Source of the DNA: Cellulomonas fimi
GTDB taxonomy: Bacteria; Actinomycetota; Actinomycetes; Actinomycetales; Cellulomonadaceae
NCBI RefSeq assembly: GCF_028583725.1
Contig: NZ_CP110680.1
Coordinates: 3,100,001-3,164,000, forward strand
Direction of reading: 5' to 3'
Length of the DNA: 64,000 nt
In this document: piece after piece, positions 43,810 through 52,620 of the stretch
Position numbering within the stretch: the first letter of the stretch is position 1
How the letters are laid out: each line of letters starts with the position of its first letter
Made by a program: the position numbers and the translations under genes
The notes under the pieces: model-generated
The model's database searches: none
Seen by the model: only the letters and a program-made list of their open reading frames with translations
What the model was told of the DNA's origin: nothing

Positions 43810-44612
43810 CGTGCGGCTCCGCGCAGCACCGTGATGTGGCCCGACACCGAGTTGGCCTGGACGAAGCACGCGCCGTCGCCCGTGCGCAGGTCGATCTTGC
43901 GCTGGCCCGGCATCGAGCCCTTGTACTCCTCGTCGTCGACGACCAGGCGGCCGGACACGGACTGCGCGCGCACCTGCACCCCCTTGCCGTAGGGCAGCCG
44001 CACGGTCACGTCGCCCGACACGGTCGACGCGGTGAGCGACGACGTCCCGGACGTGACGTCGAGCGTGAGCGCACCGGACACGGTGTTGGCCTGGACGAGG
44101 GTCAGCTCGCCCGACGCCGCGAGCTCGCCGGACACGGAGTTGAGCTTGAGGTCCCCCGCGTGGTCGCGGACGACGACCTCGCCGGAGACGGTGTTCGCCG
44201 ACAGCCGCCCGCGGGTGCCGTCGACGACGAGCGACCCGGAGACCGTCGACACCGACGAGTCGGACACGGTGCCGGCGAGCAGCCCCTCGGCGCTCACGGT
44301 GCCGACCTTCGCGTAGACCTCGCGCGGGACGGCGATGTGCACGTCGGCACGGTCCTTGTCGCGGAAGTTGCGGACCTTCTCGAGCCAGCCCTCCCACCCG
44401 GTGAGGGTGAACGAGTAGCCGACACGGAGCTCGCCGTCGACGAGCGTGATCTCCAGCGGGCGGCCCTCGACGTCGTGCACCTCGATGCGCGCGCCGGGCT
44501 CGTCGCGGGCGACGACGTCGACGCGACCGCCGACGAGCTGGACGCGCAGGGCGGCGACCTGCTCGACCTCGATGATCTGGGGGTGGGCGACGACCCACGT
44601 CTCGGTGGCCAT
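43806..44612 (-). CDS. DUF4097-family beta-repeat protein
   Basis: This 268-residue protein consists of short repeated strands with the recurring motif TVSG or SVSG (STVSGSLVV, NTVSGEVVV, NSVSGELAA, STVSGDVTV, QSVSGRLVV), forming a solenoid-like beta structure. No signal peptide or helix is seen. The function of DUF4097 is unknown; it is often linked to stress or envelope regulators. The ATG at 44612 has AGGAG at 6 nt. Confidence 0.88.
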   Translation of the reverse strand: MATETWVVAHPQIIEVEQVAALRVQLVGGRVDVVARDEPGARIEVHDVEGRPLEITLVDGELRVGYSFTLTGWEGWLEKVRNFRDKDRADVHIAVPREVYAKVGTVSAEGLLAGTVSDSSVSTVSGSLVVDGTRGRLSANTVSGEVVVRDHAGDLKLNSVSGELAASGELTLVQANTVSGALTLDVTSGTSSLTASTVSGDVTVRLPYGKGVQVRAQSVSGRLVVDDEEYKGSMPGQRKIDLRTGDGACFVQANSVSGHITVLRGAAR

Positions 44613-44626
44613 GCTCTGCTCCTCTT

Positions 44627-44664
44627 CGCGATATATCTCGTCTCGCAGAACACGTTATATCGCG
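44627..44664. promoter_or_regulatory. PadR-type operator with 9-bp arms
   Basis: CGCGATATA (44627-44635) and TATATCGCG (44656-44664) form a perfect inverted repeat with a 20-nt spacer in the promoter of the DUF4097-padR pair; ATAT-centred palindromes are typical PadR sites. Confidence 0.7.
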
Positions 44665-44691
44665 TCTGTCGCGACGTGCAAGCCCCGGGGA

Positions 44692-44738
44692 CGACGAAGG
44701 CGCGCGCCCGCCGGTCGGCCGGGCGCGCGCCTTCGTCG
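44692..44738. terminator. 19-bp hairpin terminator after pilT
   Basis: A perfect stem (44692-44710 with 44720-44738) with a 9-nt loop lies directly after the pilT stop on the minus strand, ahead of the DUF4097 promoter. Confidence 0.85.
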
Positions 44739-44760
44739 GGGCACGCAGGTGGTGGAGGGC

Positions 44761-45849
44761 TCAGGACACGAGGCCCGCCTGCCGCAGCTCCACCGTGAGG
44801 TCGTGCGGGTTCGTCGAGGTCGCCATGGCCTCCTCGTACGTGATGACGTCGTCCCGGACCAGCTGGAACAGGTGCTGGTCGAACGTCTGCATCTTGTAGA
44901 AGTCGCCCTCCTTGATGAGGTCGATCAGCGGCGGGCCGCTCATCGGGTCGAGGATCACCTCGGCCGTGCGGCCGGTGTTGACCATGACCTCGACGGCCGC
45001 GCGCCGGCCCGTGCCGTCCGCACGCCTGACCAGACGCTGCGACACGATGCCGCGCAGCGCCTGCGCGAGCGCGACGCGCACCTGCTTCTGCTCGTGCGGC
45101 GGGAAGAAGTCGACGACGCGGTTGATGGACTCCGCCGCGTCGATCGTGTGCAGCGTCGAGAGCACCAGGTGGCCCGTCTCCGCGGCGGACAGCGCCGCGC
45201 GGACCGTCTCGACGTCACGCATCTCGCCGACGAGGATCACGTCCGGGTCCTGCCGCATCGCGGCACGCAGCGCGACCGTGAAGTCGGCCGTGTCCTGGCG
45301 GACCTCGCGCTGCGAGACGATCGCCTTCTTGTCGTGGTGCAGGATCTCGATCGGGTCCTCGATCGTGACGATGTTGACCTCGCGGTACGTGTTGATGAGG
45401 TCGACCATCGACGCGAGCGTCGTCGTCTTGCCCGACCCCGTCGGGCCGGTCACGAGCACCAGACCGCGCGGCTCGAGCGCGAGCTCCCCCACGACCTCCG
45501 GCAGCCCCAGCGTGCCGAGCGACTCCGCGCCCACGGCGACCCGCCGGAACACCAGCCCGTACGTGCCGCGCGCCTGGTAGGCGTTCACGCGGAACCGCCC
45601 CACGCCCGAGAGCGAGTACGCGAAGTCCGCCTCGTGCGTCGTGCGGAACTTCTCGACGAGGTCGTCGGGCAGGACCTCCTCGAGCATCCGCTCGGTGTCC
45701 GCCGGGCGCAGGTCCGGCACCTGGAGCTTGCGCAGCCGCCCGTCGACGCGCACGCGCGGGGCCGACCCCACCTTGCAGTGCAGGTCGGAGCCGCCCGTGC
45801 TGGCGAGGGCGTGCAGGAACGGGATGACGGACTGCGTGCTCTGGGTCAC
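44761..45849 (-). CDS. pilT: Type IV pilus retraction ATPase PilT
   Basis: This 362-residue PilT has the N-terminal PAS-like part GGSDLHCKVGSAPRVRVDGRL, Walker A GPTGSGKT (135-142), the Asp box NIVTIEDPIE, Walker B DPDVILVGEMRD and the His box LSTLHT. The C-terminal EAMATSTNP is conserved in the family. No pilB, pilC or pilin gene accompanies it; the nearest pilus locus is the Tad type, which uses TadA instead. The GTG at 45849 is 7 nt from a FliA-type -10, so the alternative GTG at 45876 lies upstream of transcription. It may power twitching or another motility function under a motility sigma factor. Confidence 0.93.
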   Translation of the reverse strand: MTQSTQSVIPFLHALASTGGSDLHCKVGSAPRVRVDGRLRKLQVPDLRPADTERMLEEVLPDDLVEKFRTTHEADFAYSLSGVGRFRVNAYQARGTYGLVFRRVAVGAESLGTLGLPEVVGELALEPRGLVLVTGPTGSGKTTTLASMVDLINTYREVNIVTIEDPIEILHHDKKAIVSQREVRQDTADFTVALRAAMRQDPDVILVGEMRDVETVRAALSAAETGHLVLSTLHTIDAAESINRVVDFFPPHEQKQVRVALAQALRGIVSQRLVRRADGTGRRAAVEVMVNTGRTAEVILDPMSGPPLIDLIKEGDFYKMQTFDQHLFQLVRDDVITYEEAMATSTNPHDLTVELRQAGLVS

Positions 45850-45856
45850 GCAGCCC

Positions 45857-45885
45857 TTATCGGCCGGATTGCCCACCGACTTGAG
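45857..45885 (-). promoter_or_regulatory. FliA/WhiG-type (sigma-28) promoter of pilT
   Basis: CTCAAGT (45879-45885), 14 nt, then GCCGATAA (45857-45864) on the minus strand. The -10 is identical to the sigma-28 consensus and ends 7 nt before the pilT GTG. Confidence 0.7.
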
Positions 45886-45956
45886 CGGGCGTCAGGGGTC
45901 CTCGTCCGATGTGGGACGATGGAGGGCAACCAGCACAGACGTCGAGGAGACGATCC

Positions 45957-46031
45957 ATGAGCAAGCGCGGCCGCAAGCGTCGTTCCCGAGCGGGCAACGG
46001 CGCCAACCACGGCAAGCGTCCCAACGCCTGA
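45957..46031 (+). CDS. Ribosomal protein bL37 (24 residues)
   Basis: This 24-residue, very basic peptide starts MSKRGRKRRSRAG and ends ANHGKRPNA, matching the actinobacterial 50S protein bL37 first seen in mycobacterial ribosomes. The ATG at 45957 has GAGGAG at 7 nt. It is followed by a strong terminator, so it is a one-gene unit. It is easily missed because of its length. Confidence 0.85.
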   Translation: MSKRGRKRRSRAGNGANHGKRPNA

Positions 46032-46058
46032 GCACAGGCCGGGACACTCCCGCACGCA

Positions 46059-46095
46059 CGAAGGCCCGGACCCCCACGCGGGGACCGGGCCTTCG
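46059..46095. terminator. Bidirectional hairpin terminator after bL37
   Basis: CGAAGGCCCGG pairs with CCGGGCCTTCG (11 bp), with an inner CCCC/GGGG pairing; it lies between convergent bL37 and rsrA. Confidence 0.85.
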
Positions 46096-46100
46096 GCACG

Positions 46101-46388
46101 TCAGGGCTGCGACGAGCGCAGCTGCACCGTCAGCTGCTCGTGGATGCGCACCCGCAGCGTGTCGGGTGCCACCTCCTGGCAGCCGCGCCGCACGAGGTGC
46201 TTCACGACGACGTCGACGTCGTACTCCTCCAGGCAGCCCTGGCACTCGGCCAGGTGCGCCCGGACCGTCTGCGCGTCGACGTCCGCGAGCTCGGCGTCCA
46301 GGTACTCCCAGAGCCGGTCCAGCGCGTCCTCGCAGTTGTTGCCGCACCCGCCGGTCATCTGCTTGACCGACTCGTCCATCTCGCTCAT
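46101..46388 (-). CDS. rsrA: Zinc-binding redox-sensing anti-sigma factor RsrA
   Basis: This 95-residue ZAS-family anti-sigma factor has the zinc motif HxxxCxxC at His45, Cys49 and Cys52, and an upstream Cys (15 or 19) matching the additional redox Cys of RsrA. It holds SigR inactive until thiol oxidation releases it. The ATG overlaps the sigR stop by 4 nt. Confidence 0.93.
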   Translation of the reverse strand: MSEMDESVKQMTGGCGNNCEDALDRLWEYLDAELADVDAQTVRAHLAECQGCLEEYDVDVVVKHLVRRGCQEVAPDTLRVRIHEQLTVQLRSSQP

Positions 46389-47011
46389 CGAGCACCCTCC
46401 GGCGCACTCGGTGCCGCCGCCACCAGGCCGCGCTCGCGCGCGTAGTCCGTGAGCAGCTCCCGCAGCTGCGCACGCCCCCGGTGGAGCCGGGACATCACCG
46501 TCCCGATCGGCGTCCCCATGATCTCCGCGATCTCCTTGTACGCGAACCCCTCGACGTCGGCGAGGTACACCGCGATCCGGAACTCCTCCGGGATGCGCTG
46601 CAGCGCGTCCTTCACGTCGGAGTCCGGGAGGTGGTCCAGCGCCTCCGCCTCGGCGGAACGCAGGCCGCTCGACGTGTGCGACTCCGCGCGCGCGAGCTGC
46701 CAGTCCTCGATCTCCTCCGACCGCGACTGCTGCGGCTCGCGCTGCTTCTTGCGGTAGGAGTTGATGTACGTGTTCGTCAGGATCCGGTAGAGCCACGCCT
46801 TGAGGTTCGTGCCCGGCCGGTACTGGTGGAACGCCGCGAACGCCTTGGTGAAGGTCTCCTGCACCAGGTCCTCGGCGTCCGCCGGGTTGCGCGTCATGCG
46901 CAGGGCGGCGCCGTACAGCTGGTCCAGGTAGACCAGCGCCTCGGCCTCGAACCGCTCGGTCCGGGCGCCCTCGTCCTCGGCGTCGGGTGCGCGGTGGGTG
47001 TCCTCGCTCAT
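46385..47011 (-). CDS. sigR: ECF sigma factor SigR (SigH type)
   Basis: This 208-residue ECF sigma factor has region 2 ([48 protein letters not shown]) and region 4 ([42 protein letters not shown]). It directs the thiol-oxidative stress response together with RsrA. TAGGCT (47020-47025) ends 8 nt before the ATG at 47011; a GGAAT-type SigR autoregulatory promoter was not seen nearby. Confidence 0.95.
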   Translation of the reverse strand: MSEDTHRAPDAEDEGARTERFEAEALVYLDQLYGAALRMTRNPADAEDLVQETFTKAFAAFHQYRPGTNLKAWLYRILTNTYINSYRKKQREPQQSRSEEIEDWQLARAESHTSSGLRSAEAEALDHLPDSDVKDALQRIPEEFRIAVYLADVEGFAYKEIAEIMGTPIGTVMSRLHRGRAQLRELLTDYARERGLVAAAPSAPEGAR

Positions 47012-47019
47012 CGCCCACG

Positions 47020-47025
47020 AGCCTA
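47020..47025 (-). promoter_or_regulatory. -10 hexamer TAGGCT of sigR
   Basis: TAGGCT ends 8 nt before the sigR ATG; probably a leaderless or very short-leader transcript. Confidence 0.5.
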
Positions 47026-47215
47026 GCCCCGCGGACGGGGTGGCACCGGCGGGGGCGGTGTCCGTGGACGGGACACCCGCCCAGCCGATGAGGACGCCGG
47101 GCACGACGGGGGCGGGCGCACGGGTGGGCGCCTGGACGGTCGGGCTCATGCGGTCCACAACGACACGTACGCGCGACGCATTCCCGCCGTCGCGGCACGT
47201 CGCCCTCGCGCGCAC

Positions 47216-47221
47216 TAGCGT
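47216..47221 (+). promoter_or_regulatory. -10 hexamer TAGCGT of the ferritin-like gene
   Basis: TAGCGT ends 7 nt before the ATG at 47229 with no Shine-Dalgarno sequence. Confidence 0.5.
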
Positions 47222-47228
47222 GGCTCGC

Positions 47229-47774
47229 ATGACGACACCGTCGACCGGTTCGGAGTTCCTCCGGCTGCTGCGCGAGCAGATCGGGCACGAGTTCGACGCG
47301 CACCAGCAGTACGTCGCGATCGCGGTGTGGTGCGACGGCCAGGACCTGCCGCAGCTCGCGCGGCACTACTACCGGCAGGCGCTCGAGGAGCGCAACCACG
47401 CGATGATGCTGGTCCAGTACCTGCTCGACCGGGACCTCGACGTCGAGATCCCGGCCGGCAGCGCGGTCCGCAACCACTTCTCCACCGTCGTCGAGCCGAT
47501 CGCCCTCGCGCTGACGCAGGAGCAGCAGGTCACCGAGCAGATCGAGGCGATCTTCCGGGCGGCCCGCACCGAGGGCGACGCGCTCGGCGAGCAGTTCCTC
47601 CTGTGGTTCCTCAAGGAGCAGGTCGAGGAGGTCGCCTCCGCCCGCACCCTGCTGACCGTCGCGACGCGTGCGGGCGACAACCTGTTCGACCTCGAGAACT
47701 TCGTCGCCCGCGAGACCATCGGCGACGGCGGCGAGTCACCCGACGCCCCGGCCGCCGCCGGCGGCGCGCTGTAA
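47229..47774 (+). CDS. Ferritin
   Basis: This 181-residue four-helix ferritin stores iron. The iron ligands occur in [18 protein letters not shown] (first Glu and Tyr), [18 protein letters not shown] (Glu and His) and [15 protein letters not shown] (Glu pair). The C-terminal tail (from about residue 160) is Ala/Gly-rich. It is followed after 12 nt by the DoxX gene, probably on one mRNA, near the SigR oxidative-stress genes. Confidence 0.88.
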   Translation: MTTPSTGSEFLRLLREQIGHEFDAHQQYVAIAVWCDGQDLPQLARHYYRQALEERNHAMMLVQYLLDRDLDVEIPAGSAVRNHFSTVVEPIALALTQEQQVTEQIEAIFRAARTEGDALGEQFLLWFLKEQVEEVASARTLLTVATRAGDNLFDLENFVARETIGDGGESPDAPAAAGGAL

Positions 47775-47786
47775 GGAGGAGCCCCC

Positions 47787-48290
47787 GTGCTGCTGCGCCG
47801 TATCGCCCGTCCCCTGTTCGCCACGTGGTTCGTCGTCGAGGGGCTCGACGTCGTCCGCCACCCCGCCGTGCACGCGAGCCACGCCCGCGCCGCGCTCGAC
47901 ACCGTCGACGCGCGCGTCCCCGCGGCCGTGCGCGGCGCCGGCGCGACCCGCGGGGTCCTCGGCCTCGAGCTCACCGAGCGCCAGCTGCGGTCCGCGGTCC
48001 AGGCGCACGGCGCCGCGCTCGCGATCGCCGGCGGGCTGCTCGCGATCGGGAAGGCGCCACGGATCGCCGCGCTCGCGCTCGCCGCGCTCACCGCGCCGCT
48101 CGTCGTCGTCAACCTCCCCGACAAGGGGCTCGACCGGGACCCCGTGGTCAAGGCCGAGCGCCGCACGCGCCTTGTCCGCGCCGTGTCGGCGCTCGGTGGT
48201 GCGCTGCTCGCCGCGGCGGACTACGAGGGCCGTCCGGGCCTGTCGTGGCGCGTCCAGCACCACCGCGCTCAGCACGCGTCCGCGGACTGA
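47787..48290 (+). CDS. DoxX-family membrane protein
   Basis: This 167-residue DoxX protein starts RRIARPLFATWFVVEGLDVVRHPA and has about four membrane segments; the C-terminal DYEGRPGLSWRVQHH is typical for actinobacterial members. DoxX proteins are linked to thiosulfate oxidation or, in mycobacteria, a membrane redox complex. The GTG has AAGGAGGA at 6 nt. Confidence 0.82.
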   Translation: MLLRRIARPLFATWFVVEGLDVVRHPAVHASHARAALDTVDARVPAAVRGAGATRGVLGLELTERQLRSAVQAHGAALAIAGGLLAIGKAPRIAALALAALTAPLVVVNLPDKGLDRDPVVKAERRTRLVRAVSALGGALLAAADYEGRPGLSWRVQHHRAQHASAD

Positions 48291-48308
48291 ACGGTCCGTG
48301 CGCGAGGC

Positions 48309-48361
48309 GACCCGGGTCGGGCTACCGCTCGGCGGCCGTCCGCGGTACCCGGACCCGGGTC
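48309..48361. terminator. Interrupted 20-bp hairpin after the DoxX gene
   Basis: GACCCGGGTC..TACCGC (48309-48328) pairs with its complement at 48342-48361, with a small internal mismatch and a 13-nt loop. Confidence 0.65.
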
Positions 48362-48422
48362 GGCGCACGTCGCGGGGTGCCCGGCGGGTGGGCGACGCGG
48401 CGGGCGGGCAGGTCGGGCTCGG

Positions 48423-48428
48423 TAGCCT
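48423..48428 (+). promoter_or_regulatory. -10 hexamer TAGCCT of aroA
   Basis: TAGCCT ends 6 nt before the ATG at 48435; leaderless transcript likely. Confidence 0.55.
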
Positions 48429-48434
48429 GGCGCC

Positions 48435-49757
48435 ATGACCGCCCTCGACGCGCACCCGCACCCGACCGCCGCGCTCTGGGCCGCCCCGCAGGCGGCCGGG
48501 CCGCTCGACGCGCTCGTCGAGGTGCCGGGGTCGAAGTCGCTGAGCAACCGTTACCTGGTGCTCGCGGCGCTCGCCGACGGCCCCAGCCGCCTGCGCGCCG
48601 TCCTGTCGTCGCGCGACACGCGGCTCATGGGCACCGCGCTCGAGACGCTGGGGGTCGGGGTCGAGACGGGCGCCGACTGGGTCGTCACGCCGCAGCCGCT
48701 GCGGGGCCACGTGACGATCGACTGCGGGCTCGCCGGGACGGTCATGCGGTTCCTGCCCGCGGTCGCGGCGCTCGCGGACGGCCCGGTGCACTTCAAGGGC
48801 GACCCCGAGGCGCTCGTGCGGCCCATGGGGCCGGTCATCCAGGCGCTGCGCGCGCTCGGCGTGCGCGTCGACGAGGACGGCGAGCCGGGTCACCTGCCGA
48901 TCACGGTCCACGGGCACGGCGCGGTGCGGGGCGGCCAGGTGGACGTCGACGCGTCGGGGTCCAGCCAGTTCGTGTCGGGTCTGCTCCTCGCGGGCGCACG
49001 GTTCGACCAGGGGCTGACGGTCCGACACACGGGCCGCACGCTGCCGAGCCTCCCCCACATCGAGATGACCGTCGACGTGCTGCGCGCGGCGGGTGTCGAG
49101 GTCGACGACTCGCGCCCCGACATCTGGCGCGTCGAGCCGGGTCCCGTCGTCGGCCGCGACGTGCGGGTCGAGCCTGACCTCTCGAACGCCGGTGCGTTCC
49201 TCGTCGCCGCGCTCGCCGTGGGCGGGACCGTGCGCGTGCCCGGTTGGCCCGCGACCACCACGCAGCCCGGCGGGTTGCTCCCCGGCATCCTCGAGCAGAT
49301 GGGGGCGACCACGCGCCTCGACGGCGACGTGCTGTCCGTGACGGGCACCGGGACGGTCCGCGGCGTCGACCTCGACCTCAAGCCCGCGGGTGAGCTGGCG
49401 CCCACCATCGCGGCGCTCGCGGTCTTCGGCGACTCCCCCACCCGGCTGCGCGGCATCGCGCACCTGCGCGGGCACGAGACCGACCGGCTCGCGGCGCTCG
49501 CGAACGAGATCACCCGGCTCGGCGGGCAGGCCGAGCAGACCGCCGACGGCCTCGTCATCACGCCGCGACCGCTCACGGGCGGCGTCTGGCGGACGTACGC
49601 GGACCACCGCATGGCGACCGCGGGCGCGCTCGTCGGGCTGCGTGTCCCTGGGGTGCAGGTCGAGGACGTCGCGACGACCGGCAAGACGCTGCCGGACTTC
49701 GTCGGGATGTGGCAGCGCATGCTCCAGGGCGCCGACGCGGGGACCCGGGCGTCCTGA
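48435..49757 (+). CDS. aroA: 3-phosphoshikimate 1-carboxyvinyltransferase (EPSP synthase)
   Basis: This 440-residue enzyme catalyses the sixth step of the shikimate pathway. The substrate-binding [17 protein letters not shown] is at the N terminus, [17 protein letters not shown] is the PEP/glyphosate loop, and [12 protein letters not shown] and HIEMTVDVL are conserved. The C-terminal [15 protein letters not shown] and [13 protein letters not shown] complete the active site. It is followed without a gap by rsgA (TGATG), the common actinobacterial order near sigR. Confidence 0.96.
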   Translation: MTALDAHPHPTAALWAAPQAAGPLDALVEVPGSKSLSNRYLVLAALADGPSRLRAVLSSRDTRLMGTALETLGVGVETGADWVVTPQPLRGHVTIDCGLAGTVMRFLPAVAALADGPVHFKGDPEALVRPMGPVIQALRALGVRVDEDGEPGHLPITVHGHGAVRGGQVDVDASGSSQFVSGLLLAGARFDQGLTVRHTGRTLPSLPHIEMTVDVLRAAGVEVDDSRPDIWRVEPGPVVGRDVRVEPDLSNAGAFLVAALAVGGTVRVPGWPATTTQPGGLLPGILEQMGATTRLDGDVLSVTGTGTVRGVDLDLKPAGELAPTIAALAVFGDSPTRLRGIAHLRGHETDRLAALANEITRLGGQAEQTADGLVITPRPLTGGVWRTYADHRMATAGALVGLRVPGVQVEDVATTGKTLPDFVGMWQRMLQGADAGTRAS

Positions 49758-50842
49758 TGCCGACGCGCCGCTACGACGAACGGGACGTGCGCATCCGTCC
49801 CGGACGCGGGACGCGGCCGCGCACCAAGATCCGGCCCGAGCACGCGGACGCCGAGACCGCGCTGGTCACGGGCGTCGACCGCGGCCGCTACGCGGTGCTC
49901 GTCGACCCGGACGGTCCCGGCGAGCGGCGGGCCACCGCGATGAAGGCGCGCGAGCTCGGGCGCGAGCGGGTCGTGCCGGGCGACCGGGTCGACGTCGTGG
50001 GCGACACGTCGGGCGACGAGGGCTCGCTCGCCCGCATCGTGCGGATCACCGAGCGCCGGACGGTCCTGCGCCGCACGGCCGACGACACCGACCCCGTCGA
50101 GCGCGTGATCGTCGCGAACGCCGACCAGCTCGTCATCGTCACGGCGCTCGCCGATCCCGAGCCGCGCACGCGCATGATCGACCGGTGCGTCGCCGCCGCG
50201 TACGACGCGGGCATGGACGTGCTCCTCGCGCTCACGAAGGCCGACCTCGCGGACCCGTCGGAGCTGGTCGCGATGTACGCGCCGATCGGCGTGCGCGTCG
50301 TGGTCACGCGCACCGAGGGGCCGCGCGACGAGCGCGTGATCCACGGCTTCGGCGACCTGCGCTCGGCGTTGGACGGCCGCACGTCGGTCCTCGTGGGCCA
50401 CTCCGGGGTCGGCAAGTCGACGCTCGTGAACGCGCTCGTCCCCGACGCGGCGCGCGCGACGGGCGCGGTCAATGACGTGACCGGCCGCGGGCGGCACACG
50501 TCGACGTCCGCCGTCGCGCTGCGGGTGCCCGGGACGGACGAGCCGACGTGGGTCATCGACACCCCCGGCGTGCGGTCGTTCGGGCTCGCGCACGTGGACC
50601 CGGCGCACCTCCTGCACGCGTTCGCGGACCTGTCCGAGGTGGCCGAGGAGTGCCCGCGCGGCTGCACGCACGCGGCCGACGCGCCCGACTGCGCGCTCGA
50701 CGACTGGGTCGCGGACGCGCCGGACGACGAGACCCGCGACGCCCGGGCGGCGCGCGTCGAGTCGTTCCGCCGCCTCCTGGCGAGCCGGCTGGGCTCCGCG
50801 GAGAACGACCCGCGCGAGTCGCGCGAGACCGCACGCCCCTGA
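49757..50842 (+). CDS. rsgA: Ribosome small-subunit GTPase RsgA
   Basis: This 361-residue circularly permuted GTPase releases late assembly factors from the 30S subunit. After an N-terminal OB fold come G4 (LALTKADL), G5-like VVTR, G1 (GHSGVGKS), a G2 region (GRGRHTST) and G3 (DTPGVRSF). The C-terminal zinc motif is C-x3-C-x-H-x-C type (CPRGCTHAADAPDC). The ATG at 49757 overlaps the aroA stop. Confidence 0.94.
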   Translation: MPTRRYDERDVRIRPGRGTRPRTKIRPEHADAETALVTGVDRGRYAVLVDPDGPGERRATAMKARELGRERVVPGDRVDVVGDTSGDEGSLARIVRITERRTVLRRTADDTDPVERVIVANADQLVIVTALADPEPRTRMIDRCVAAAYDAGMDVLLALTKADLADPSELVAMYAPIGVRVVVTRTEGPRDERVIHGFGDLRSALDGRTSVLVGHSGVGKSTLVNALVPDAARATGAVNDVTGRGRHTSTSAVALRVPGTDEPTWVIDTPGVRSFGLAHVDPAHLLHAFADLSEVAEECPRGCTHAADAPDCALDDWVADAPDDETRDARAARVESFRRLLASRLGSAENDPRESRETARP

Positions 50843-50857
50843 CCTGGGGGGCGGCGC

Positions 50858-50863
50858 TACGGT
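50858..50863 (+). promoter_or_regulatory. -10 hexamer TACGGT of hisN
   Basis: TACGGT ends 7 nt before the ATG at 50871. Confidence 0.5.
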
Positions 50864-50870
50864 GTCCGCC

Positions 50871-51668
50871 ATGAGCCTGCGCCCCGGGTACGACGACGAC
50901 CTGCGCCTCGCCCACGTGATGGCCGACCAGGTCGACTCCCTCACGATGTCGCGGTTCAAGGCCCAGGACCTGCGCGTCGAGACCAAGCCGGACCTGACGC
51001 CGGTCTCCGATGCCGACCGCGCGGCCGAGGAGCTCATCCGCGGTCAGCTCGCGCGCGCCCGGTCGCGGGACGCCGTGCAGGGCGAGGAGATGCCCGACAC
51101 CGGGCACGGTCCGCGGCGCTGGGTGGTCGACCCGATCGACGGGACCAAGAACTTCGTGCGCGGCGTGCCCGTGTGGGCGACGCTCATCGCGCTCCTCGAC
51201 GGCGACGAGGTGGTCGTCGGGCTCGTCAGCGCCCCGGCGCTGGGCCGCCGCTGGTGGGCCGCGCAGGGCTCGGGCGCGTGGACGGGCCGGTCGCTCGCGT
51301 CGGCGTCGCGCATGCACGTCTCCGGCGTCGACCGCCTGGAGGACGCGTCCCTCTCCTACTCGAGCCTCAGCGGCTGGGAGGAGGAGGGGCAGCTCGACGG
51401 ATTCCTCGCCCTCACCCGGCGGGTGTGGCGCACGCGCGCGTACGGGGACTTCTGGAGCCACGTGCTCGTCGCCGAGGGGGCGGTCGACCTGTCGACGGAG
51501 CCCGAGCTCAAGCTGCACGACATGGCGGCGCTCGTCCCGATCGTCACGGAGGCGGGCGGGCGGTTCACGTCGGTGCGTGGAGTGCCGGGGCCGTTCGGCG
51601 GGTCCGCGCTCGTGAGCAACGGGCTCCTGCACGACCAGGCGCTGGAGCTGCTCGACCCACTGCCCTGA
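50871..51668 (+). CDS. hisN: Histidinol-phosphatase / inositol-monophosphatase-type enzyme
   Basis: This 265-residue member of the IMPase fold has the metal motifs GEEMPD, DPIDGTKNFVRG and WSHVLVAEGAVDLS...LHDMAALVPIV. The sequence matches the actinobacterial HisN branch (VSDADRAAEELIRGQLA, FGGSALVSNGLLHDQALE), which dephosphorylates histidinol phosphate; inositol phosphate remains an alternative substrate. The -10-like TACGGT upstream suggests its own leaderless mRNA. Confidence 0.88.
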   Translation: MSLRPGYDDDLRLAHVMADQVDSLTMSRFKAQDLRVETKPDLTPVSDADRAAEELIRGQLARARSRDAVQGEEMPDTGHGPRRWVVDPIDGTKNFVRGVPVWATLIALLDGDEVVVGLVSAPALGRRWWAAQGSGAWTGRSLASASRMHVSGVDRLEDASLSYSSLSGWEEEGQLDGFLALTRRVWRTRAYGDFWSHVLVAEGAVDLSTEPELKLHDMAALVPIVTEAGGRFTSVRGVPGPFGGSALVSNGLLHDQALELLDPLP

Positions 51669-51794
51669 GTCGCCGTCACGCGCTCGTGACGCCGCGGCGC
51701 GCCCGGCGCGCCGGACAGCGCAGACCGGACATCTCGGACTCCGTTACCGTGCCTCCGCCGCACCTGCGGTGGACGACGACGGACGGGAGGCCAC

Positions 51795-52499
51795 ATGAGG
51801 ATCGGGCATCGACGGGCGGCGGCGGTAGCGGTGCTGGTGCTACCGCTCGCGGCGTGTGCACCCGGGAACGCGGCACCGTCCGGGGGTGGACCGGTCGTCG
51901 AGGCATCCGTACCCGGGACGCAGGCCGAGCCGAGCGCGGACCCGACCGCCCACCTCGAAGCGCTCCTCCCGGAGGTGCACGACCTCCCGACCGGCGGCTG
52001 GCGGCTCGAGCCGTCGACCGACGACACGGATGACGAGGTCTCGAGCGACCAGCAGAGCCTCGGCCCGTGCTTCCTCGAGCTGCAGGACGTCCTGCCCGAG
52101 CTGGAGGTGTCCCCGACCGCCGGCCGCCAGTTCACGCGCGAGGCGACGGACTCCCTGCTCGTCGTCGGCGTGATCGACACGGACGACCCGCCGGGCGTCC
52201 TCGCCCGGGTCGAGTCCGCGATGGCACCGTGCTCCGGACCTCAGACCGGGACGAGCAGCGGGCAGCAGACGACGGTCGAGTCGGAGCCGGCGGACCTCCC
52301 GGGCCTGCCCGACGACACGCTGTGCCGTCACTACGCGATGTCGGTGGGCTACCGGTCGATGTCCGGCCACCTCTGCTTCGGCGCGGTGGACGACCTGCTC
52401 GTGACGCAGATGACGATCTCGACCTACGCGTTCCAGGAGGTCCCCGGTGACGAGGTGGTCGGTCTGCTGACGACCGCCCTCGAGAAGGCGCGGGGCTAG
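51795..52499 (+). CDS. Putative lipoprotein, unknown function
   Basis: This 234-residue exported protein has the lipobox LPLAAC with the lipidated Cys at 21. The mature part has several Cys (GPCFLEL, APCSGP, DTLCRHY, LCFGAV) that may form disulfides, and a Ser/Thr/Pro-rich linker. No recognised domain. The ATG at 51795 has GGGAGG at 5-6 nt. The 126-nt gap before it shows no clear promoter. Confidence 0.78.
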   Translation: MRIGHRRAAAVAVLVLPLAACAPGNAAPSGGGPVVEASVPGTQAEPSADPTAHLEALLPEVHDLPTGGWRLEPSTDDTDDEVSSDQQSLGPCFLELQDVLPELEVSPTAGRQFTREATDSLLVVGVIDTDDPPGVLARVESAMAPCSGPQTGTSSGQQTTVESEPADLPGLPDDTLCRHYAMSVGYRSMSGHLCFGAVDDLLVTQMTISTYAFQEVPGDEVVGLLTTALEKARG

Positions 52500-52620
52500 C
52501 GCCCGTCGAGGTACGAGCCACCGCGCCGGGCAGGTGAGGTCCGGCGACACGTCGTACCGTCGGTCCCGGGGAGCGACTGCGGCCCGGCCCGTGGCCGGGC
52601 CGCGGAGCAGGAGGTGCCGG

